Below, in pieces: positions 17,969-25,248 of a stretch of 64,000 nucleotides of DNA. Numbering within the stretch: position 1 is the stretch's first letter; each line of letters opens with the position of its first letter. The stretch spans positions 62,001 to 126,000 of the forward strand of contig URKQ01000005.1 of assembly GCA_900548455.1 (NCBI GenBank), read 5' to 3'. The notes beneath the pieces were generated by a model. It ran no database searches. It was not told where the DNA came from and saw only the letters and a list, made by a program, of their open reading frames with translations. The translations under genes were made by a program, and so were the position numbers. Origin of the DNA: an uncultured Clostridium sp. Lineage in GTDB: Bacteria; Bacillota; Clostridia; Clostridiales; Clostridiaceae.

Positions 17969-18028
17969 TATTCATTGTCCTCCTCATCCCACTTTATTTA
18001 GGAAAGTGACATGCACCCTTATAACTTG

Positions 18029-18412
18029 TTACTTTTTCTTATAAAACTCTCTCTCTGCTACAAGATGATTAAAAAGTTCTTCCAGTGACATCCTTACTGA
18101 ATTTGGAGTAGTTGATGCTAAAATTGGTGTACTTCCAAGGGTTTCCCTTACTTTCTTAACGGCTTGATTTAAAAATACTCCTTGAAATCCATTTAAAAAA
18201 ATTACTTTTTCCTCTGGTAATTCTTTTGATTTAACATCTACTACTTCCTCACCAATTATATTAGCTAAAGTGTACAGTCCCATATCTCCCTTAATCACAT
18301 AAGGTTTTTTATTGCACATATTGTTAAATCTCAAATTAAGTCGTTCTATCTCTTCTTCATTAAGTCCATATACGATTAAAAACTTATTTTTAAGCATATT
18401 TAAACTAAACAT
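18029..18412 (-). CDS. DUF3783 family protein
   Basis: This 127-residue soluble protein fits the clostridial DUF3783 family: a Rossmann-like first half (KFLIVYGLNEEEIERLNLRF), the phrase VIFLNGFQGVFLNQAVKKVRE, and a final ILASTTPNSVRMSLEELFNHLVAEREFYK. The function of the family is not known. It begins three bases after the cyclophilin stop codon, with AAAGAG as ribosome binding site, so the two are co-transcribed and probably translationally coupled. Confidence 0.8.
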   Translation of the reverse strand: MFSLNMLKNKFLIVYGLNEEEIERLNLRFNNMCNKKPYVIKGDMGLYTLANIIGEEVVDVKSKELPEEKVIFLNGFQGVFLNQAVKKVRETLGSTPILASTTPNSVRMSLEELFNHLVAEREFYKKK

Positions 18413-18415
18413 ATA

Positions 18416-18931
18416 CTATACTCTTTCTGGCTTTTGATAGTCTACACCAAATGTATCTACAGTTACCTTTTTCATTACTTGATCTTCATATGGTCTATCC
18501 ATTCTATTTGTATCAACACTAACAATCTCATCAGCAACATTTTGACCTTCAATTAGTTTTCCAAATGCTGCATAGCTTCCATCTAAGTGTGGTGCATTTT
18601 CAACCATTATAAAGAATTGTGAACCTGCTGAATCAGGATGTTGTGCTCTAGCCATTGATAAAACACCTTTAGCATGTTTTAATTCATTTTTAAATCCATT
18701 AAGCTTAAATTCTCCCTTTATACCATATCCAGGGCCACCCATACCTGTTCCTTCTGGGCATCCTCCTTGAATCATAAATCCTGGAATTACTCTGTGGAAT
18801 ACTAATCCATCATAAAAACCCTTTGATACTAAATCAATAAAATTATTTACTGTATTAGGTGCTATTTCTGGATATAGCTCCGCCTTCATTATTTTTCCGT
18901 TTTCCATTTCAAATGTTACTATTGGATTCAT
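18416..18931 (-). CDS. ppiB: Cyclophilin-type peptidyl-prolyl isomerase
   Basis: This 171-residue protein is a cytoplasmic cyclophilin that catalyses cis-trans isomerisation of prolyl bonds. Visible core motifs are FHRVIPGFMIQGGCPEGTGMGGPGY (the active-site Arg and Phe/Gln region), LSMARAQHPDSAGSQFFIM and AFGKLIEGQ. There is no signal peptide. The usual tryptophan of the cyclosporin-binding site is replaced by His in APHLDGSYAAFG, as in many bacterial forms. It lies between the racemase and the DUF3783 genes on the same strand. Confidence 0.95.
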   Translation of the reverse strand: MNPIVTFEMENGKIMKAELYPEIAPNTVNNFIDLVSKGFYDGLVFHRVIPGFMIQGGCPEGTGMGGPGYGIKGEFKLNGFKNELKHAKGVLSMARAQHPDSAGSQFFIMVENAPHLDGSYAAFGKLIEGQNVADEIVSVDTNRMDRPYEDQVMKKVTVDTFGVDYQKPERV

Positions 18932-18985
18932 CTTATTTACCTCTTTCTTTCTATTATGATTTTATATAAGTGGAATTTAATAATG

Positions 18986-19759
18986 TTACTTATTCATAAG
19001 CTCATAACTTAATTTTACAAGCCTCTCATCCTTGGACGAGTTCAGTATTTTAATTTTTCCACCATTATTACCTCTATTAATTAAATTATGTTTTTCTAAA
19101 AGCCTTTTTAACTGTTTTACAGTCCCAAAACTTCCATCTATAATAGCCACATCATCCCCTATAACCTTTGAAAGTGAATCTTTAATGAATGGATAATGGG
19201 TACACCCTAAAACAACTGAGGATACATCACTTGAAGGTATCTTTTCAAATTTACTTTTTAAATACTCCTCAACTATTATACCCTTAGTAGTTCCATTCTC
19301 TATAAGTTCCACTAAACCTTCACAAGGCATTGGTATTATTTTTGCGGTCCTATTATATTTTTCTCTTAATCTCATAAATTTATTCTCTGACAAGGTTACT
19401 GGAGTAGCCATTATTACTACTGTTCCATTTCCATATTTTTCAACGGCTGGTTTTAAAGCTGGCTCAATACCTATTATGGGTATATCTTTATACTTTCTTC
19501 TTAAATCATCTATAACTATACTGGTAGCAGTATTGCATGCTACTACTATAGCCTTTACCTTCATTTCAATCAATTTATCTATTACATTAAAAGATAAATC
19601 TCTTACCTCCCTAGAAGTTTTAGTTCCATAAGGAGCGTGTAAAGAATCGCCATAATATATGTAATTTTCATTAGGTAGTAATTTTACCGCTTCTCTAAGA
19701 ACGCTTATACCGCCTACCCCTGAGTCGAAGAAACCTATACTATACTCACTTTTGTCCAT
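18986..19759 (-). CDS. murI: Glutamate racemase
   Basis: This 257-residue enzyme makes D-glutamate for peptidoglycan. The two catalytic cysteines are present: C75 in VVACNTATS and C186 in VLGCTHYPF. The N-terminal IGFFDSGVGGISVL and YYGDSLHAPYG are substrate-site motifs. The length is standard. It is cofactor-independent and cytoplasmic. It lies 54 bases upstream of the cyclophilin gene on the same strand. Confidence 0.97.
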   Translation of the reverse strand: MDKSEYSIGFFDSGVGGISVLREAVKLLPNENYIYYGDSLHAPYGTKTSREVRDLSFNVIDKLIEMKVKAIVVACNTATSIVIDDLRRKYKDIPIIGIEPALKPAVEKYGNGTVVIMATPVTLSENKFMRLREKYNRTAKIIPMPCEGLVELIENGTTKGIIVEEYLKSKFEKIPSSDVSSVVLGCTHYPFIKDSLSKVIGDDVAIIDGSFGTVKQLKRLLEKHNLINRGNNGGKIKILNSSKDERLVKLSYELMNK

Positions 19760-19921
19760 ACATACTCACACCACACTACATAATTTTTGATTCATATTAA
19801 TGTATCTATTTATAATAATACTACAGCTAAAACTTTATGAAAAGTAGTAGACATGCAATAAAGGGTAATAGCTACTCTTTAAATAACCATCACCCTTTAT
19901 ATTTATGATAAAGTATATTTT

Positions 19922-20464
19922 TTAATTCTTTTTAGAAAGCAATTCTTTAATTTTTTCTTTTACATATTCTTTAATTGATAATTCTGAAATGCTTGTAGTT
20001 CCATCCATTAAATCTAACTTTATTCTAAAGAAATTTATCACTAATTTATTTCCACTAATAATATATTCATCTGTATGTAGTGGTGAGAATATAACTTCTA
20101 CCTCTTCATAATCATTAACATTTTCTACATTTTCTAATTCTTCAACCAAGGAATCTAAATTTAATGATTTCACAGGAGCTGCCATAGCTTGTGTAAACTC
20201 TAAGTCCTCCATCATCCACATATTATTATTCCAAAACTTCTTTTCTTTCTTTGTGCCATCAAAAGGTTCTCTATTTTTAATAGCACTTAAAGTTCTTCTC
20301 ACAGACTCCCCTGAGAATTCATCATCATAAACAACTTTTAATCCTGGCATATCTGCAACATCATAAAAGAATGATTCTGCTATATTATCCTTTTCTGCTG
20401 CTGCTTGCCAAAAATAAAGCATTGCCTCTACTGTTTCTAAATTTAATTTTACCTTTTTTAACAT
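19922..20464 (-). CDS. Conserved clostridial protein, function unknown (possibly TDE2712-like)
   Basis: This 180-residue acidic protein has no membrane segment or known catalytic motif. Its opening (KLNLETVEAMLYFWQAAAEKDNIAESFFYDVADMPGLK) and its NREPFDGTKKEKKFWNNNMWMMED resemble a conserved family I associate with the label TDE2712, but I hold that loosely. It starts 29 bases after the stop of the LexA-ATPase fusion gene on the same strand, with AGGGGG before the ATG, so the two are almost surely one operon. That makes it a candidate partner or target of the fusion protein. Confidence 0.7.
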   Translation of the reverse strand: MLKKVKLNLETVEAMLYFWQAAAEKDNIAESFFYDVADMPGLKVVYDDEFSGESVRRTLSAIKNREPFDGTKKEKKFWNNNMWMMEDLEFTQAMAAPVKSLNLDSLVEELENVENVNDYEEVEVIFSPLHTDEYIISGNKLVINFFRIKLDLMDGTTSISELSIKEYVKEKIKELLSKKN

Positions 20465-20493
20465 ATGATTTTCCCCCTATAAATTTAAGTAAA

Positions 20494-21984
20494 TTAATTT
20501 AAAGCTTTTATTATTCCAACTGCCTTTCCAATGATGTATGCATTATCTTCCTGAATTTCTATTGGATAATATTTATCATTTTCAGGCATAAGAACTGCCT
20601 TTCCTCCCCTTAACCATAATCTCTTAAGAGTAGCTTCTCCATCTATACTCACAGCTACAATATCATTATGGCTTGCTACTGTTTGTTTATTAACTACTAC
20701 ATAATCACCATCTTGAATATCTATATTTATCATACTATCCCCTTTGATTTTCAAGATAAATGGTTGTTGTACTCCTTTAAGCCAATATACAGGTATATTA
20801 AACTCACCTTCTATTTCATCATTTATAGAAATAGGTTGCCCTGCTGCAATTTCATTGTATACAGGTACCTTGCTAATTTCATTTAATCCTATGACTTCAC
20901 TTGTAGTATCTGGATTTAAGATAACCTCATCATAACTACTTGTATCTATTGCGAAATTATGGGATACATTATGTTTAAAGTCAACATATTTAAAACTATC
21001 TAGAAATTTATTTTCCTTGGTAACAAGTCCTGATGCCACTTCTTCTTCCATATAAATCTCATTTATAGTTTCCTTAGATATTTGTTTCAAAGCTTTATTT
21101 TCATTAACTTTATTTGCCTTAACATTGATAACCTTATACTTGTTGCCGTCTATAACAGTCATTTGTTTATTCTTTTTAAAATAATCTTTCCACGGATCTT
21201 TAATACTTTTTTTCTTATTCTTTATAACAATAAAATTACTATAATCTACATCCTTTAATAAACTTCTAAAAAACTCAAGTTCCTTTAAAGTAATTTCTTC
21301 ACAGTTATCAAGGATAATATGAGCATATTTAGATTTTTGTTTTGAATATCCTTCACGTATGCAATTAAACTCATCAATGTAATCAATCAAAGATAGTTCT
21401 TTCATGTAGTTAACATACCATGAAAACAATTCAAATATAGCTTCTCTCGCCTTAGAATTTTTTCTAAGAGACCTACCTCTATTTTTTCTATTTAATAATT
21501 GATATTCCTCTAAAGAGTTTACACCTTTTTCTTTCATATATAGAATTTCTTCATACAAAAAATCTATATGTTGAGGCAATATAATCTTATCTATTCTTTT
21601 GTTCTCATGTCTTAACTTACCTATTCCCTCTAATATAATTCCTCTTACAATATCACTTTCGCTAAATCTCATAGTGTTAGGAGTTTTTTTATAACATTTA
21701 TGAAAAAACTCCTTTTTAGAATAAACTTCTATGGTATTATTGTTTATCAAAGAAAATATAGTATTATCTGTACCACTGCTTTCTATAATTTTCTCCAAAT
21801 CCGAAGTTAGATTTCCATCAGATATATATAACACATTTTCATCTTCTCTAATACAATAATTATCTCTTAGAAAAACTGCTCTTTCTAACGCACCAGTAGT
21901 TTTTCCCAAGCCAATTTCACCACTTAAAATAAAGTATCTATGCTTCTTATCTCTTTTAAACTTATCTATAGCATCTTTTAACAT
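20494..21984 (-). CDS. Degenerate UvrD/PcrA-like ATPase fused to a LexA-type autoprotease
   Basis: This 496-residue protein joins two unrelated halves. Residues 1-290 look like the first half of an SF1A helicase. They show Walker A SGEIGLGKTT (21-30), a region like UvrD's LDFDDL (ELSLIDYIDEF, 196-206), and motif II as IILDNCEE (223-230), where the expected DE is DN. Motif III lacks the GDxxQ core (IKNKKKSIKD) and helicase domain 2 is absent. Residues 370-496 are a complete LexA/UmuD-type S24 domain: cleavage site A381-G382 in NEIAAGQPI, nucleophile S417 in GDSM, and base K454 in ATLKRL. No helix-turn-helix is seen. The ATG at 21984 has GGAGGTGAG before it and is preferred to the one seven codons upstream. 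Inference: a nucleotide-sensing switch released by self-cleavage. Confidence 0.85.
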   Translation of the reverse strand: MLKDAIDKFKRDKKHRYFILSGEIGLGKTTGALERAVFLRDNYCIREDENVLYISDGNLTSDLEKIIESSGTDNTIFSLINNNTIEVYSKKEFFHKCYKKTPNTMRFSESDIVRGIILEGIGKLRHENKRIDKIILPQHIDFLYEEILYMKEKGVNSLEEYQLLNRKNRGRSLRKNSKAREAIFELFSWYVNYMKELSLIDYIDEFNCIREGYSKQKSKYAHIILDNCEEITLKELEFFRSLLKDVDYSNFIVIKNKKKSIKDPWKDYFKKNKQMTVIDGNKYKVINVKANKVNENKALKQISKETINEIYMEEEVASGLVTKENKFLDSFKYVDFKHNVSHNFAIDTSSYDEVILNPDTTSEVIGLNEISKVPVYNEIAAGQPISINDEIEGEFNIPVYWLKGVQQPFILKIKGDSMINIDIQDGDYVVVNKQTVASHNDIVAVSIDGEATLKRLWLRGGKAVLMPENDKYYPIEIQEDNAYIIGKAVGIIKALN

Positions 21985-22046
21985 TATATTCTCACCTCCA
22001 TCCACCTTATTAAAACATTAAATCTAATCTCATCACTTTACCTTAT

Positions 22047-22069
22047 ATTATAGCACAACAATTATTGTT
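22047..22069 (-). promoter_or_regulatory. Extended -10 promoter with palindromic operator for the LexA-ATPase fusion
   Basis: On the minus strand an extended -10 (TGCTATAAT, TATAAT at 22052-22047) is preceded by a perfect 13-base palindrome AACAATAATTGTT (22069-22057) in the spacer, where a repressor would block polymerase. The -35 is weak. The palindrome is not the GAACN4GTTC LexA box of Firmicutes. The region also serves the divergent MutS-like gene. Confidence 0.55.
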
Positions 22070-22199
22070 CTCCTATTAATTTACAAGAAATGTTGCAGGT
22101 AATTAATGTATTAATCAATATAATTAACTTACTCTTTACAAAAATCTGCTATATGATAATATAAATTAAATAACTATTTTAAAAATTAGGAGATTATAT

Positions 22200-23771
22200 A
22201 TGAGTATAAAAAATAATATGTGTAATTCTATAAAAATGGATTATGAAAAAGATAAAGAATTGCATGATAGTTTTGATGAAATTAGAAAACTTTACGACCA
22301 TATGGACAAGACCCAATATAGTTTGGATGATCATACATTTAAAGATCTAGATTTATCTTCAGTTTTTCAAAAAATAGATAAAAGCTATAGTAGTCCTGGC
22401 CAAGCCTCCTTATATTCTTTACTTAGAAATACAATTGTGGATACTGATGAATTAAATAGAAGAGGTTCCATCTTAGACTTTTTTCAGTCAAATGAAGATA
22501 AAAAACTACATCTTCACAATATATTTTATAACTTAGGTTATGATAATAAGAACTCTCTTTTACAATTGCTAAAAAGTTATATCCAGGTAAACAAATTAAA
22601 ATATTTTCTATACACTGCACTTGGGAAAATTATTCCTTTAGCTATTGTTATTCTGTTTGTTTTAACTAAAAATCCAAAATTAATTTTGGTACTAGCAGCC
22701 TCTCTATTAGTTAATGGTTTAATAAATTATTATGAAGAAAAACATGTAAGCGACAAAGGTCTTTCCTACCTGAGAAAAATACTTATAACTTCAAGAAAAA
22801 TTGTTAATCTTAACTATACCGAGCTTGATACATATAATAACAAAATAAAATCTATCCTTTCAGAAATAAAACCTATAGACTATGGTCTTAGATTCCTAGA
22901 CCTAAATAATTCTCTTGGTGGTATTTTTGAATCAATTTCCCTACCATTTCTATTATCCGAATCAATGTACTACAAAATAAGCGATAAAATAAAAGGTAAT
23001 GAAAATTTAATATTAGAATTATATTACTTGTTAGGGGAAATTGAAGCACTAATATCTGTTTGTAGTTATAAACAAAACTTAAATTCAGATTACTGCAAAC
23101 CTGTATTTGTAGATGATATCACGCTAGATATAAAAGAAGGTGTTCACCCTTTAATTGAAAAGCCTGTAAGTAATTCCATTAAGATAGATAAACACGGTAT
23201 TGTTCTTACTGGAACAAACATGTCTGGAAAATCTACTTTTTTAAGAATGGTTGGTACAAATATAGTATTCTCTCAAAGCTTTAACTTTGCACTTGCAAAA
23301 GAATACACCGCTTGTCTTTTCAATATAGTTTCATCTATCAGTCCAAGCGATGATGTTAACTCTGGAAAAAGTTACTATATGGCCGAAGCAGAATCCCTTT
23401 TAAGAATCATCAACGCTACAGATGAACCAATCCCTGTATTTTGTGCAATAGATGAAATATTCAGAGGTACAAATCCTATCGAGCGTATAGCTGCTTCTGC
23501 AGAGATATTAAAATATATAAATAGTAAAGGTGCAATTTGTATTGTTGCCACTCACGATAGAGAATTAACTAATATTTTAGAAGATAGTTATGATTTCTTT
23601 TACTTTAGTGAATCAGTAGATAATTCAAAAGGGTTATCCTTTGACTATAAATTAAAACCTGGAATATCTCAAAGCAGGAATGCAATAAAACTGTTAGATT
23701 ATATCGGATATCCTAAAGAAATAATAAATTGTTCCTATGAGCGAGCAAAATCCATTGAAGGTTTTATATAA
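22200..23771 (+). CDS. Membrane-anchored MutS-like ATPase
   Basis: This 523-residue protein has a MutS-type C-terminal ATPase: Walker A GTNMSGKS (338-345), a MutS-specific segment VSSISPSDDVNSGKSYYMAEAESL, and Walker B AIDEIFRGTNPIER (D418/E419), followed by VATHDREL. The mismatch-reading and connector domains of MutS are missing. Instead there is an N-terminal helical region and two hydrophobic segments (about 141-156 and 160-176) that should anchor it in the membrane. It is not a mismatch-repair MutS; role unknown. AGGAG precedes the ATG. It is divergent from the LexA-ATPase fusion and shares its 215-base control region. Confidence 0.85.
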   Translation: MSIKNNMCNSIKMDYEKDKELHDSFDEIRKLYDHMDKTQYSLDDHTFKDLDLSSVFQKIDKSYSSPGQASLYSLLRNTIVDTDELNRRGSILDFFQSNEDKKLHLHNIFYNLGYDNKNSLLQLLKSYIQVNKLKYFLYTALGKIIPLAIVILFVLTKNPKLILVLAASLLVNGLINYYEEKHVSDKGLSYLRKILITSRKIVNLNYTELDTYNNKIKSILSEIKPIDYGLRFLDLNNSLGGIFESISLPFLLSESMYYKISDKIKGNENLILELYYLLGEIEALISVCSYKQNLNSDYCKPVFVDDITLDIKEGVHPLIEKPVSNSIKIDKHGIVLTGTNMSGKSTFLRMVGTNIVFSQSFNFALAKEYTACLFNIVSSISPSDDVNSGKSYYMAEAESLLRIINATDEPIPVFCAIDEIFRGTNPIERIAASAEILKYINSKGAICIVATHDRELTNILEDSYDFFYFSESVDNSKGLSFDYKLKPGISQSRNAIKLLDYIGYPKEIINCSYERAKSIEGFI

Positions 23772-23797
23772 ATATAGATTTTACTATAGAGCCATAT

Positions 23798-23830
23798 AAA
23801 AAAAGCAAGGTATTTCTCCTTGCTTTTTTA
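23798..23830 (+). terminator. Intrinsic terminator of the MutS-like gene
   Basis: A 12-base-pair stem AAAAAAGCAAGG with CCTTGCTTTTTT ends in a T run, 27 bases after the stop codon. Confidence 0.9.
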
Positions 23831-23920
23831 TGTGTGTGTAAATAACTCTTAATCACTTTTATACAGCTATTACATGCTAAAACTAACACATTAATAGGTC
23901 TCATGTCAATATACTCAACT

Positions 23921-24979
23921 TTATCTAGTCATTTTTCTAACTAATGTTGAAGTCCATATACCTACCATAGTTATCCCTAATACTATTTCTACAATAGAAA
24001 AAAATATTCCCCCTATATTGCATGGAACTAAATCTCCATAACCTACAGTAGAAAATGTTGCTACGCTAAAATATAGTGAATATAAAAATGTAATTAAAAA
24101 ATTATTCAAAGTAAACTCAACTCTTAAGTGTGAATATCCAATTTCACCTAACGGCGTTTTTAGTCCAGTAAACATATATATTAAAGAAAACATAAATATC
24201 ATAACTATAGTAACAATAATACTTCTATAGGGTTTTTCGCCATACCCACAAATTAAATTCGCTAAAAGGGATCTTACCTTTTTCTTTCCTTTTAAAGTCT
24301 TATGAAAAGCTGTTCTGCTTTCATAAAAACATATTCCATATTTCCCACTAACATGATTCCTTAAAAATTGTTCACCAAAATCCATATAACTATAACTAAC
24401 CTTTAAATATTTATTTTTACTGTTAGTCTTTACTATATCCTTATCTTCATTTAAAGAATAATGAAAATTACCAATATATGTTCCATAATTTAACTTAGTA
24501 TATGAATGTTCATTAATAAAACTAATATCCATATATTGATTAGTTTCAACTATTATCGAATCCATTAAATTACAATTATCTATTAGCTTTACTTCATCAT
24601 AACTATTTCCTATAAAATTAGCACCTTTCATATATGTGTTCATAAAGTCAACTTTTATTAATTCACTACATTTAATATGTAATGAAAACATATTACAGCA
24701 TTTAAACATGATGTTAAAAAAAGAACAATTTAAAAACTGTAGGAAACTTAAATAATTAATAGAAATGCCATCGAAAATACAGTGTCTAAATACACAATCT
24801 TCAAAGATTACATTATTAAATTGAGTTTTCTCAAAAACAACTCCGATAAATTCACAATGAATAAACCTACTATCTATAAATTTCCTTGGAGTATCTTCTA
24901 ATACTCCAGTATACTTTCTATCAATTACACTATTTTTAACATCAAATATTTTTGTGTCAATCTTATACTCTACCTTCAA
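23921..24979 (-). CDS. Pentapeptide-like repeat protein fused to a two-span K+ channel
   Basis: This 352-residue protein has an N-terminal region (about 35-125) of repeated [FI]xxCxF-type blocks (FIHCEF, FEDCVF, FRHCIF, FLNCSF), like a pentapeptide-repeat beta-helix. The C-terminal third is a two-transmembrane potassium channel: TM1 about 254-272, selectivity filter TVGYGDL (311-317) and TM2 about 322-345. The filter is fully conserved, so it should conduct K+. The repeat domain may be a cytoplasmic gating or anchoring module (inference). The ATG three codons upstream (24988) abuts AGGAG with no spacing, so I prefer the in-frame TTG at 24979; either is possible. Confidence 0.85.
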   Translation of the reverse strand: MKVEYKIDTKIFDVKNSVIDRKYTGVLEDTPRKFIDSRFIHCEFIGVVFEKTQFNNVIFEDCVFRHCIFDGISINYLSFLQFLNCSFFNIMFKCCNMFSLHIKCSELIKVDFMNTYMKGANFIGNSYDEVKLIDNCNLMDSIIVETNQYMDISFINEHSYTKLNYGTYIGNFHYSLNEDKDIVKTNSKNKYLKVSYSYMDFGEQFLRNHVSGKYGICFYESRTAFHKTLKGKKKVRSLLANLICGYGEKPYRSIIVTIVMIFMFSLIYMFTGLKTPLGEIGYSHLRVEFTLNNFLITFLYSLYFSVATFSTVGYGDLVPCNIGGIFFSIVEIVLGITMVGIWTSTLVRKMTR

Positions 24980-25248
24980 TTGAAACATCTCCTACTACTA
25001 AACAACATATAGTTTTTTTAGTATATAACAATTCTTAGTTTTTATACTTTATATACAGAACACTTTGTTAACAGCAAAATTTATATATTTTAGTAGAAAA
25101 ATGTATACCTAAGTTTGATATAATGGTATAATTATACTGTCGATATATATACAATAATGCTACTTATGTTGTTATATTAACCTTACATTTGAATATTGTC
25201 GTAGCATTAGTATTTTTTTTATATATTTTATAATATTAGGTGAGTTAT

